Assembly (NCBI GenBank): GCA_027382625.1
Contig: JAJKFJ010022488.1
Span: forward strand, 30,223-94,222
Reading direction: 5' to 3'
DNA length: 64,000 nucleotides
Source of the DNA: Tetmemena sp. SeJ-2015
Taxonomy: Eukaryota > Ciliophora > Spirotrichea > Sporadotrichida > Oxytrichidae
Every line of letters starts with the position of its first letter. The first letter of the stretch is position 1. The notes beneath the pieces were generated by a model. The model searched no databases. It was given only the letters and a program-made list of their open reading frames with translations, and was not told the DNA's origin. The position numbers and the translations under genes are program-made. Of this stretch, positions 32,074-43,029 are shown in pieces.

Positions 32074-34195
32074 ATGAGGTTATCTGAGAAAGACATAATA
32101 GGTGTAAATTATCAAATCATCTAGAAGATTGGGGCTGGTTCCTTTGGGCAGATTTACCAGGGTATCATTTTTTCAACCTCTTTTCCTCACCTAAGCGTTG
32201 TTTATAGCTCAAAACATGCTCACCAACAAAGAAGTCGCTGTCAAAACTGTAATAATCATTTTACATCATCAAAACTCATTATTCTCATCTTATATTATTG
32301 AAAATTTCAAAATTAATTGATACAAAATTTTAAAGATAACTTGATTCTAATTTTTTTCCCCCTGGAAAAAGGCAAAATTACCTATACATAATTTTTAAAT
32401 CATCTAACTTAATTTAGGAGGAGAAAAGCTCAAGAATTCCTTAACTACAGACTGAAAAATTTGTGATTGAGAGTTTACAATATGAGGGTACAAATTTTGT
32501 TTTGTTTTCTGATTTTTGTGTTAGAGGGATTTACAGCAATTCAATTATATTTTTCATCAGTCAGGATAGGAAAATGACTTGAACTTTATGATTATCGATA
32601 TTCTAGGGCCAAATTTGGAAGAGTTGTTTTAATACTGCGGAAGGAAATTTTCATTGCGCACTACTTGCATGGTTATGATCCAATTAATAAAGCGATTCTC
32701 TAGGATACATGCACACAATTTTATTCATCGCGATATAAAGCCAGAAAATTTTTTGCTCGGACTCTAAAACAAATCTGGGCTGGTTCATGTCATTGATTAT
32801 GGTCTCTCGAAAAGATACTATAGCACTCAACTCAACAAGCATATTCCTTACCAATAATTAATTAAACTAGCTATGTTAATTACAAAATGTTATTGGGAAA
32901 GGAAAATTTTTTATTATTCTAAAAATTTCTTAACTAGAAAAGAGCTGATAAGTTTTAATTTGCTAAATAATTTATTTACAATTTATTGTGAGCGATATTA
33001 AATTACCGTAAGGACAAGGGTCTTATCGGAACAGCAAGATATGCGTCAATACACGCTCATTTGGGAGAGGAGCTCTCAAGGAGAGATGACATGGAAGCGC
33101 TTGGAAACGTACTTTTGTACTTTTTTAAGGGATCTCTGCCTTGGCAAAACTTATTTTAACTTGTAGGGCATGACGAACTCTGAAAAACACAGGAAGATCA
33201 CCTAGGTGAAGTGCAGACTGACTCCTGAGGATCTGTGCGAGGGCTGCCCGCCCGAATTCCTAGAATACCTTCAACTATTTAATTATAACACTGCAGGGGG
33301 CTGGAATTCATGGGAAAACCAAATTACACTTATTTGGAGGAGCTTTTCTTAAGGATATGCAGCAGAGAGGGCTACGATATCCACGACCACTAGTAGTTCG
33401 ATTGGGTAATCAAGCTTCAGTCATTGTGCGATACTCCCTCAGCAGACATTTTTAATAAACCAAGAAAAAATAATAAAATAGACTCATCTCAACCATCTAT
33501 TTAAGGAGAGTTATTTACATAATTGATTTGTTCCATCACCAATCTAAAATTATAAATTAATCCAATCATTAATTTTTCTAAATTATTTTTATTAGCATCT
33601 TCAAATTATACTTGCAACAACACTTTATTTTTTTAGTTATTTACATCAATTTTTTTAATTAACTTTAATTTTAATTAATTGAATTTTATTATTCTATAAA
33701 ATAAAATATATAAATTTATAAAGAGAGCTTGAACCTCAAAACTTTATAAAATGCTTGGAAGAGTTAAAGCTTCCGGATGAATTTATAACTTAAAATTGTT
33801 CTATTTACAAATATAAATTTTATTTTTAAACTAATTTGCCTTGTAAATTAAGACTAAATAATGAAAGAATATTTTTTGTTCTTCTTTCTATTTTAAGTAA
33901 ATTGTTTGCTTTAATTTATGGGAAAGTAAGATTAAAGATTACTTCTTGGTGAATAAAATAAAATTGATGCATTTAAAGAATCTTCGGCAAAAAGCATCTA
34001 GGCATTTCCCCTCATTTATTTATGTTGCTCATCAATCATGATCCCAAACAAAAATAATAGCAAAAGTATATTTATATATATTATAACAAGGAGATCTATA
34101 AAAAATACTAGAGCCAAGAGATCTTCAGGAATCTCTTGGAAACTTCTAAGATGTTGACAAAGCGCAAGCAAAGAGCAATATGTAACTAGCCATGA
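32074..34195 (+). CDS. Casein kinase 1 family protein kinase
   Basis: Ser/Thr kinase. The glycine loop is [12 protein letters not shown], the ATP-binding Lys is in NKEVAVKT, and the CK1 signature LGPNLEELF precedes the catalytic loop [14 protein letters not shown]. The DFG-equivalent is VIDYGLS. CK1-specific [29 protein letters not shown] and GSLPWQNL follow, then [18 protein letters not shown]. The C-terminus carries [20 protein letters not shown] and ends [11 protein letters not shown] at TGA 34193-34195. Introns are 32162-32207, 32249-32417 and 32488-32524. IESs are at pointers TTACC (155 bp), AACTT (10 bp), AAC (14 bp) and GAGAG (217 bp). At least one more interruption between 33,785 and 34,060 is unresolved. 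A one-base shift occurs near 32,572. Confidence 0.93.
32848..33002 (+). other. IES, 155 bp, pointer TTACC
   Basis: TTACC at 32848-32852 and 33003-33007. Excision joins NKHIPY to [14 protein letters not shown], the expected CK1 activation segment. Confidence 0.92.
33148..33157 (+). other. IES, 10 bp, pointer AACTT
   Basis: AACTT at 33148-33152 and 33158-33162. Excision of only 10 bp restores [20 protein letters not shown], the conserved CK1 block, and removes a TGA. Confidence 0.8.
33273..33286 (+). other. IES, 14 bp, pointer AAC
   Basis: AAC at 33273-33275 and 33287-33289. Excision gives [20 protein letters not shown], matching CK1. A CA pair displaced by two bases is an alternative. Confidence 0.7.
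33506..33722 (+). other. IES, 217 bp, pointer GAGAG, with internal 12-bp direct repeat
   Basis: GAGAG at 33506-33510 and 33723-33727. Excision joins QPSIQGE to [14 protein letters not shown]. Inside, AGTTATTTACAT occurs at 33509-33520 and 33635-33646, which would define an overlapping alternative excision. Confidence 0.8.
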
Positions 34196-34361
34196 ACTCT
34201 CAGTTCTAATTTATTTTTTCAATTCATTCAACAGTATTTAATCCAACTTATTAAAATAATAAAATTTACCAAAAGACATTTCATATAAATAAAAAAATTT
34301 AAATTTGTGAATATCTCTATAATAAATTTCGTGAAAATAACATTTTTTGTTATAAATTTTA

Positions 34362-34931
34362 TTCTCAGAAAGTTAATTATAATTATAATTAAGGGAATTA
34401 AAGGGCCCCCGGCATAAATAAGATAGGCTGTGACGTCAATGATATTGCTGTGACGCACTTATCTGACACACACAAACCTACCAGCCGAATAGGGATATTT
34501 AAACACGTGGCACCCCGCCACTCACATTCTGAGCAGAAGCCCCCGGCTTCACCATCCAAAAAAACCTGAAAGGAGAAAAAAAAATCCGGTAGCTTCGGAC
34601 CGGGAGCAAGTCGCTGCTCCTTAGCGTCTGGCTTCGCTGTCCAACTGCATGACTGAGTGTTTGCCCATAGATCTCGTCCCTCCACGCCTAACAGGATTAG
34701 GAGGGTGAGTGGGAGACCACTCACCTTTGATTATCTCTCCAGTGAGCAGCTCACCACCTTCCCCAGGGCTTCGGCTGCCATTATCCCTTGCCTCTTTTAA
34801 GCACTCACCCACCAGCCAATGGATTACCAAACTAGAAAGCCTTCAGGGAAAGGGCGACCGGTGCCTAGTGCCGGTCGTGTGCGTCCTGAATTTTAACTTT
34901 CTAATTTAATACTTTTCTCAGAAAGTTAATT
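34362..34931 (-). mobile_element. SINE-like GC-rich insertion with 17-bp target site duplication
   Basis: An abrupt GC-rich block of about 550 bp sits in 75 percent AT surroundings. The exact repeat TTCTCAGAAAGTTAATT is at 34362-34378 and 34915-34931, consistent with a target site duplication. On the minus strand the element would end in a short ATAATT-repeat tail next to the duplication, as in target-primed retroposons. The interior is full of perfect stem-loops: 34536-34550 (GAAGCC/GGCTTC), 34704-34725 (9-bp stem GGTGAGTGG/CCACTCACC with GAGA loop), 34742-34754 (GTGAG/CTCAC) and 34855-34877 (CGACCGG/CCGGTCG). No tRNA-like A/B boxes were recognised. ORFs of up to 108 codons cross it but have no protein-like composition. 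It lies between the CK1 gene and the next gene. Confidence 0.7.
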
Positions 34932-35039
34932 CAAAGATATTAAAATTAATTTTTCATTTGAAATACCTCCCCATAATAAGTAATTATATTTAATTTATTT
35001 ATAAGACTTTAGAGTTTTAGCCAATCTATTTTATTTATA

Positions 35040-38000
35040 AAGCTCGGTTAAAATTAAGGGAATTCGTTCTTGACTAACCAAAACTAAAAAGAGGCTCTGA
35101 CTTATTATCAAAACGTTAATTAATTACGAAGCCAACAGCAGTTCAATAAAAGTACAGCTAAATAAAACCCAAACATCAGTGGCATTTCAGGATTGGGTGG
35201 CTTCGGAGATATGACTGGCCAGGCTAGTGGCTACTAAGCTCCGCAGATATTCCAGTTTAAGGACTACAATCATGTTATCATCTCAATCAAGGAAATAATT
35301 TATATTAAGCTTGCACTGATGACTAGACAGACCAAAATATATTTAAATTTGTGTAAGTTACGAGGGAAATATTACTACAGTAAAAGTCACATTGCGGATA
35401 TCATTAATTAGCACCTATTTATTATCATACCCCAATTTAAAAAAGAAAACCACCTCAGTCTATTCATAACTGACTTTTGATACATTTTCGAGATGGCTGA
35501 TTATTATCACAGTTACTTTTAAAATTTGAAAGTTATTTATGGAAAAATAAATCAGATTAAATTATTCTGTTTCTTTTATTTATAACATTTTCTTCTTTTA
35601 TTTTAGTTATTTATAATTTGAAAATATAAAAATTACTAGATTATTGTGAAATTTTAAGACTTTTAAATGGTATGGAATATTTAGTAGCGCATTGAGATAC
35701 ACAGAACGAATTTATTATTTAATCAAAAGAGGCTGTATTTTTATTAAGAGGCCTAACAGGAAAAGCGAACACATACTAGACACTAAGGACAAGACCAAGT
35801 AAGCTGATGTAAAGCGAGAAAAGGCAAGACTAAAGGAAGAATTCAATCAGTTCAAAATTAAATATAAACTACAAGACTAACTCATCAAGCAAAAAAAGAG
35901 CGATAACGAGACTACACTTATTTAAATAGGAAATTAATACCTTATTTCATTTACTCTCACTAATTTAATATATAATTTTGCGAAATACAAATTTCTTTTA
36001 TCATTTAACTCGGAAGGTTTTAATTAAATCAAGAGCAAAAGTTTTCAAAAATATAAATAGAAAACTGAAGAGTCAATTCTGAATATAGATTTTATATAAT
36101 TAAACTAAGAATAGCTTTTTATTTTGTATACTTAAACTAATCTTATTTATATTTTAATGTAGACTGTGAGAGTTTTTCCTCCAGATCTGCTTGAGTAACT
36201 TATTATTTTAAACAAAGAGCCAGGAGTAAGTTATCATGATTGGTTTAATTTATCTGCGTAGTAGGTTAGTCAAAGCTTCCCTAGGTTAGCTCATGCATGG
36301 ACTTCACTTAAGGCTGCATTTAAAACTTGCCAGGTAATTTTTGATTAGTTGAAATGAGAATTTTATGAGAATGTTTTGGACTATAATTATGGTGGATTAA
36401 GAGTGATGATTTATTCTGCTAATTTAGATAATGGACACAAGCATCAGCATCCACACATCAAACACATCTCTCCTCCAATCTTCTAAAGAAACAAAGGAAT
36501 AGACTTGGTCGGCATTCGATTACACTAAGCGCCCATTCCTAGAAAGAGTAGGATGGATGTCAACTCGTCCTTGGAGGATCTTTCAGATTCTGATCAAGAA
36601 TAAACAAATATTTTATAAAAGCATTTTTAAGATGAGGATCTCAGTGGCAGGAATTTCTAGAAAAACTATTTTGAGGCCAAGCCTTCCAAATTCTAGCAAA
36701 ACCAAGCCTCTGACACTTAGATGAAAGTTTTTGTAAATAAGTAGTGATACTTGAGGACGAAGATGTTATTCAGCTGGATGATGGAAGAGTCAGTATGGAC
36801 ATTCACATGAGCGAAGAAGACTCAATCAAAAAAAGAGCTACTCATATGCAAAATTATATTTTATTCTTAAAAATTTTAAAAAATTAAATTTGCGATTGAG
36901 ACTATCTCGCACATGAGTTCCAACAATACCTCGAGCAAAAATGGGTGAATCTTTCTCCAGCCACAGCAATAAATCCATCAATAACTGTTCACAAATTCAA
37001 AATAAGACTCCACGAGGCCTTTCAAGGAAAAAACGAAAACAATTAGATGGGAAACGAACAAAATCTCAGAAAATTACTAGAGAGGCTCGACAAAATGATT
37101 GAACACATAAAGTCTAAAGAAACTACAGACTTTCCATTAAGTATAAATCCTGGAAACAAATACCAGGTAACATGGGACTCACTAATCAAAGAACCCATTT
37201 CCCGAGTTAGCGCCCTGCAATGATCATCTCAGAAGATAGAACCCCGTTGATGAATACCAATTCAAAACGAAGAACAATCGTTCTTTTTGGGTGCAATATG
37301 GGAAATAGCCATAGTGACCAAAATCAGCCTAAAAATTTCCCCGAAAGAGACAAAATCTAAACCATCAGAGAGGGTGACCCATCGTACAATCTAATCCAAA
37401 GGACTACCAGTTCTCAAACCACTTTCCCATAACCAAGGAAATCTAAACTAAACGGAATAGAGAGTGGATCAGAAAAGAGCAAAACAACAACCTCCTCCAT
37501 AGAAGGAAGCCTAACGCCTCCATTATCAAATAGGACATCCCCACATAGGTAGTACCCCCCCCTAGGTAATAACAAAAAACACGACAAAATCAAAATCTTA
37601 TTAAAGTGGATCCACTTAAAAAAAATTAAAATATTTAAAGTCAGAAATTAAGGATCCAAACCTAAGGGACTTAATAATAATTTAAAATTTAAAACCTATC
37701 TAATAACCCCACAGGAAAACCCAAAGGAAAATGGACATCAAGATGAATGAACCCCCAAGGGGCAAAGCCATGGCAAGAAGTGACTGGGACAGATACCTAG
37801 TCCAAGTTGAAGATGTAATCCATGTAGAGTTCAAGTTTGGTAACTCTCAAACCTATGAGATGCAACACACAGGGTGGAACGATGAACAGACTCTGGTTAA
37901 TATTTGCAACAAAGCAAAACAAACGATCGACATTTGGGACGACAAAACCCTTTAAAGGAAAATTCTTCAGAAAGACGACCACAACATGACCATTTAAGCC

Positions 38001-39530
38001 TCGCTTAGAATAGCGGACGGCTTCGGATTCAGAATCCTCCAGCTTATCAACAAGGACCTTTTCAAATTTTTCTCATAAGCGGCCCAAGCTGGATCACTAA
38101 AATACAGAACAAGAATCTAATCAAACAAATTCCCAACAAGGTTGGGGAAACCAGAGACGGTACATCCCAGTGTCAAACAAACCAAAGAAATAGGGAAAAA
38201 AAAACACAGGGAAAAAGACCCAGAAACCAAGGAATGAGTTCAAATCTCGCAGACCCAGAACATTTGGGAAACAGAAGAAAACTACAGAAAGTAAGTTTGA
38301 TTAGTTTTTCTTAAATTTCAAGGGGGTGGCTGATTTCCCAAGTTTTAAAATATAACACGCAAGACCTAGTGTCTAAAAAGCGTTGTTATTATTATTATTA
38401 TTATATGCAAAATTATTATACTAAAAATAAGGAGGAGGATTTAGAGTATAAGAGAGAAGCCATGCGAAGGGACTTCTCTCCAAACATGATATAGGTATAG
38501 ATGGAGAGTAAACTTAATCTTGGAGAGATACATAACTTTCAAAATTATCAGACCAACCTGGCCCTCAAAAAGTATGAATCATCTGGTGTTTCAAAGATTC
38601 TGTTCGAACCTCAATCAGATGTAGTCTTTTATTTATGCTTTCAACTTCAATCGTCAGATCACAAATCAAAAATTCATTATCAGTATTTTCTAATTGAAGA
38701 GAAATAATACTGCCCTCTTGAAACATCATCAGTAGCATAGTGGCAAATCTGGGCTGTTCAGATTATCAGTAAATTTCAATGAGGACTCTGACTCATCCGG
38801 AAGACTTTTATTTTAAGCTCTCTGAGCAAAGAAATGAAAAGGAAGAAAGAATTAGAAGAAGATGAGGATTCAGAGGAGAAAAAACTTCCGCGAGAGTTCA
38901 ACAAAGGTTATCAAATTGGTAACAATAGCACCACTAATCACGTTCTCGCACGAAAATATTTCCATTTTTAAAATAGGCGCCCATCAATTTTTAGTAATAT
39001 AATAACGCTTTTAATACAGTGCTCGTGCAACAACCAATCAATATAGTTAACAAAAAAGCAAATCCCCTGTTAACATAGAGAGAGATATTTATATTCTTAA
39101 ACACCAAAACGAAAGGTGATTAATCCACTCACTGGTACAAACTAGCTGCAGCTCATGAGTTTGCAGATTCACTAACTTCAATCGCTAGAATAGTCCTAGA
39201 ATCCTCAATTTAGAAACAATACTGGGGAGAACTGCAATTCTAATGGCCTAAGGAAAATCAGTTACGATAGAGGACTATAGGCAAGGAGGTCACCTCTTGA
39301 AGAAGAAGCCAGCGAAGAATATTTGGATAGCTATAGTCCGTTTAATATCATTAGAAAAATTCAAAGAGAAGAGGCCCTGCTTGGACGAGGAAGTCAGGGG
39401 AACAATGAAAGTGGCAATGTAAGCATGAAGAATTACAGGGAAAGCTTTGAAAGCAAGCAGATCGAAGGATTTAGAATTAATTAACTTGATAATCAGATCA
39501 ATCAAATGCAATTTTCTTTATAATTACACG
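35040..39530 (+). CDS. Hypothetical plus-strand gene interrupted by an ORF-bearing element
   Basis: Unrecognised protein built from several coding pieces: QNVNQLRSQQQFNKSTAKQ and SGLGGFGDMTGQASGYQAPQ (35.1-35.3 kb), a Lys/Glu-rich helix KREKARLKEEFNQFK (35.8 kb), LNKEPGVSYHDWFNLSA (36.2 kb, followed by a possible intron GTAATT..TTAG), KHQHPHIKHISPPIF and SSLEDLSDSDQEQ (36.4-36.6 kb). Then comes the acidic block VVILEDEDVIQLDDGRVSMD, and after a 1,559-bp interruption MQNYYTKNKEEDLEYKREAM and LNLGEIHNFQNYQTNLAL. The last good piece is EEEASEEYLDSYSPFNII to NQINQMQFSL (39.3-39.5 kb). The first ATG and final stop are not resolved. A further coding piece at 40.07-40.2 kb may belong to it. No known domain was recognised. 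Confidence 0.6.
36725..36738 (+). other. IES, 14 bp, pointer AAGT
   Basis: AAGT at 36725-36728 and 36739-36742. Excision joins SDTQMKV to VILEDEDVIQLDDG and removes a TGA. Confidence 0.7.
36903..37224 (+). CDS. Element-encoded ORF fragment, hypothetical
   Basis: Open frame without internal IES: AHEFQQYLEQKWVNLSPAT through RKLLERLDKMIEHIKSKE to LIKEPISRVSALQ, ending in TGA at about 37,222. Trp and charged residues are frequent and codon use is C- and A-rich, unlike the host gene pieces on both sides. No ATG at the left end, so it may be truncated. The frame after the stop (37,225-37,310) is also gene-like. Confidence 0.5.
37317..37730 (+). CDS. Element-encoded ORF, Ser/Thr/Pro-rich, hypothetical
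   Basis: Continuous frame from DQNQPKNFPERDKIQTIREG through KSKTTTSSIEGSLTPPLS to a Lys-rich end and TGA just before the next ORF. Low-complexity and basic, as in linker or nucleic-acid-binding parts of retroelement proteins. It could be one translational unit with the neighbouring ORFs if single-base errors separate them. Confidence 0.45.
37731..38239 (+). CDS. Element-encoded ORF with basic C-terminus, hypothetical
   Basis: Starts at an ATG (MDIKMNEPPRGKAMARSDW) and runs 169 codons to TGA, with a globular-looking middle (VEDVIHVEFKFGNSQTYEM, LRIADGFGFRILQLINKDL). The C-terminus is strongly Lys/Arg-rich (KQTKEIGKKKHREKD). No CCHC knuckle or catalytic motif was seen. The uninterrupted frame and basic tail suggest an RNA- or DNA-binding product of the element. 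An alternative frame over the last 150 bases is equally basic and extends to about 38,315. Confidence 0.5.
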
Positions 39531-42305
39531 CCAATAATCTTTCAGAACCAAATTAGTCCCTAACATTTAAAAAAATTTAAATTAAAATTATTTTATATTT
39601 AAAATAAATCCTCTAAATAATCTTTTATTAATTTTAGTTGAGAAGATTGAGATATTTTAGCTAAAAGTTAAGTGGTTCATTAAAATTTATTGCAATAATA
39701 TTGTTATATTTATTTGTTGAGATAAAACTATACATTAAAGAATATAAACCATTTCCTAATTTTAATAAATTGCTCATAATAATATTTAATACCCTACTTT
39801 AAACATAGGTAAATTAGTTTGTTTGAATTCAAATAGAATGTTTTTAATTCTTTTAAAGATAAATTATGCTTCTTAGTTAATAAATTTCTATTTTTTTTCT
39901 ATGTAACAATTTTAAGCAAAAATATTCTATTTCTGCTTTATTATGTAGCTCAAATGACTTAATTGATTATGCATTTACAACATTTTTTTCTTAAAATAAT
40001 GGTATGTTATCGAATAGTATGTTTTACTAATTAAGTAGTTTATGATTTTGAAAGAAATAATATTTAAGAGAGACAATTTGAATCCAAGAGAATAATGCTT
40101 GCTACCGTACAGACAATATGAGCTAAATGAAGTTGAAGAAATCAAATCAAGTGCTTATGAAAGCAGCAGGATAGAAATCAGCTCAACAAATTAACAAATT
40201 AATCTTTTTAATTTAATAATTAAAGCAAATATACTATTTTTGCTTGGACTAAGATGTTCTCTCAAAATCCATTACTGTCAATTAAAAGAATTTAAAATAA
40301 ATCGTATTTAACTTTCTCTTTTAAGATAAAGAGTCAAAATTCGGCTAAAATAAAAAATTATGTAACAAGTAATTGATAGTACTTTTAATTATTTCTTTAA
40401 ATTAGATTTATAAATTTACAGATTTTTTAGGTACAAGCACTTTGAAAAGATGCTCTCATAAAGTTAGGGTGGAGTTTTCTACATTTTTCAGATCTTAATG
40501 TTTTAAAAGTCTGTCTTGTCGTACTTTTATTTTAAGAAAAGATGTCGAAATCATTGTAGTTTTATTTTCTCTAGAACTGGAAGTCGGATGAAGGAGAGAT
40601 TAAAAATGAAAATCTTATCAAAATCTTTTTTACAAATAAATTTCCTTCACCATTAATTTATATAGCAGCTAAATTAAGACAAGAGAATTGTATTTAAAAA
40701 TTAAACCTATAATTATAATTTATATTTCCAATTCTCATTTTTAACATTTAAAACCCAACAGTAAGTTAAAATAATTAAAAGTTTAGTAAATAATCAATTG
40801 ATGAAACTTAAAATCTTAATTCTATTCTCCTGTAACATGACCAAGAAATAAACTAAAGTTTCGGTTCAAATATTCATTAGTCTCTGATTATTTATAGCAT
40901 TCCAACTAGCTTTAAAATAAATAAATGCTGACTTTTGGGGTTAATGATTTTAACTTAAACTACTTATAAGAATATTCTAACAATTATCTATTCACCATTT
41001 TATTTTTCTTGTAACCATTAAAAATAAATTTAATGAAATGTAAAAAATTAAAAAATGAACCCTCCTCCTTTATGACTTTGAATTTGGGTGCACCGCCTAA
41101 GGTCTCCTAGGCAAAGAATGTGAGTTTATTCTTAATTAATATTAAATTATAATTTAAGAATAAAATAATTCCGTTTTAATGTTCTAAAAGGTTAAAAATA
41201 TAATCACAAAAAAGTCATCATTTAGACTTTTACAGAATTTCCAAAACTTTTTATTTATAATTTTTCTTTACCTTTATTTCTAATGCCATTCCATTCCATC
41301 AATCAACAAGTTTTATAAAACAAAATAAAATATAAAGCTTTTTTATTTTAAAAAGACAATTGAAGACTAATGATTTTTATTACAAATATTAAAATTATCA
41401 ATCAAATTTTTTATTTTACACTTTGAAAATATAAACTTTATATAGAGTTATTAAAATATCATTTGTATTTTTAATAGAAGATATTATTTTCTCTTAGTCA
41501 ACCTGAAAGTGAACATAAAATCTATAAATATTTGCCTCATATTGATTATAAATAAATGTTGAAAATCCTTCAATAATTTTTTTGTTAATTGATAGTGATT
41601 CTTAATTTCTCTGATGGAATTTTCTTCAAATACTAAATCACTTTCTTCAAACAGAGTAGAGTCCATATTTGCATAGTTTGTGTTAACCTTGTTGCACTAA
41701 TCTTTTATTTATACTTAAACATCTCCGCTTGACACTCCCAAAAAGATATACACATTATTATAAAATGCTTTATCAAGAGTATAAGAATTAGAATTCTTAG
41801 GATTTTCATTATTATAACTTAAAGATTTATAATTACACAAATATAAAAAGATATTTATAATCTAAGAAATTATGTTTATGTGAATAGACAGGAGATTAAA
41901 TTTAAACTTGAGATAATTCCTTGAGTAAAAAATGATATTTATTACATAATTTTATTATACAGACAATTATCAACTCATTAATTGCTTTGCTTATGATAAA
42001 ATGCTTCATATTCATAATTCTTCCTCATACATTAACTTATTTTTAGAAGTATATTAAATTCGATATTTTGTTTAAGGAAAATTTAAGGATTGCAAGTTAG
42101 GGGCTATAAAATTTGAATGCATATATTTTGTATTTTTTAGATTTCAATATATTATAGAATTTAATATTTTGATGTGAACTCTATAGTTTCTTTCAACTAC
42201 GATTTTATTTGAATATTATACCTATCATCATCATATTTTATCTAAATTGTATCACTTTTACTTCTAAGTTGATGACACCCCAGCATAATTTTCAAGGATA
42301 TAAAG
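39531..42305. other. Long AT-rich stretch with one clear coding piece
   Basis: Mostly 80 percent AT non-coding DNA. A plus-strand coding piece at about 40,072-40,200 reads RDNLNPREQCLLPYRQYEL and EVEEIKSSAYESSRIEISST. It is either a further segment of the preceding gene or of an unidentified one. A weaker plus-strand reading lies at 40,420-40,620. Nothing was recognised from 40,700 to 42,300. Confidence 0.45.
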
Positions 42306-42760
42306 TTCAATGAATTATTTTGTATACTATTTTAAAATTACGTTTGATCTAGCGAATTTTATTTTTACTTTACTGTTCTTTTTGCTCATTACCTTATTGA
42401 TATGATTTTCGCTTTTGTCTTTTAAGTATCATGCCATTTGAGAAAAATGTCGATCTGGGGTGATCTAGAGTTCATTGAATAGCCCTTTCAAATAAGAGGA
42501 CTTTTCCTATGGATGACTCTCTTTCTGATTTTTTTTATGGAGGTAACTGGACTTTAATATGGCAGGTGGTTATTATTAATAAATCAAACTTCCTAAATTC
42601 AATGAACCTTAGAAAACCCCAGATCGACATTTTTTCTAAAATGTTATGAGACTCAAGAGAAAATCATATCAATAAAAATAATGAGCATTAACAGCAGTAA
42701 AGTAAAAATATAAAATTCGCTAAATCAAGCATACAAATAAATTGCATACAGCCCTTATTC
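42306..42760. repeat. Imperfect inverted repeat, about 0.45 kb, arms about 140 bp or more
   Basis: The left arm contains CTAGCGAATTTTA .. TTATTGATATGATTTTC .. AATGTCGATCTGGGG .. GTTCATTGAAT (42,352-42,480). The right arm contains the reverse complements in mirrored order (ATTCAATGAAC at about 42,598 .. CCCCAGATCGACATT at about 42,618 .. GAAAATCATATCAATAA .. TAAAATTCGCTAAATC near 42,725). Arms diverge by substitutions and small indels. The central spacer of about 115 bp has no protein-like frame. It could be a MITE-like non-autonomous element or a hairpin-RNA locus. No flanking target duplication was established. Confidence 0.75.
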
Positions 42761-43029
42761 TTTTTAATCAATTTAAAATATTATTGTACAATCCAATAAA
42801 TTCTCATCTATATCTTAAATCAAAAAGTAGTGGCCTCATAAATATTTTATTAAAAAATATTTAATTTTTATTTAATATTTCATTATTAATTTGCTTATTT
42901 TACGTTTTTTGGAGGTAATCTTTTATTTTTATCTTAACTAAAAAACTAAATTGCTTAAAATATAGTTATTATATTAATGTGTGAATATTTTTTACTTATA
43001 AATTATAGAAAATTTTATTATTGTTTTGA

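Larger units (their letters stand above)
36844..38402 (+). mobile_element. LINE-like element inside a gene, flanked by 14-bp repeats that double as an IES pointer
   Basis: ATATGCAAAATTAT occurs at 36844-36857 and 38403-38416. The coding frame on the left (SEEDSIKKRATHMQNY) resumes after the second copy (MQNYYTKNKEEDLEYK), so precise excision leaving one copy restores the gene. Immediately before the right repeat is a (TTA)n tail of about 7 units, as in target-primed retrotransposon insertions. The interior is A/C-rich on the plus strand, unlike normal short IESs, and carries long open frames in the plus direction. No reverse transcriptase or transposase motif was recognised, so it may be 5'-truncated or a novel family. 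Confidence 0.7.

Noticed and set aside
34398..34830. Minus- and plus-strand ORFs of 66-108 codons in the GC-rich element.
   Set aside because: They overlap each other in several frames, follow the hairpin structure, and lack Gln TAA/TAG use or any domain. Treated as chance ORFs in a structured element.
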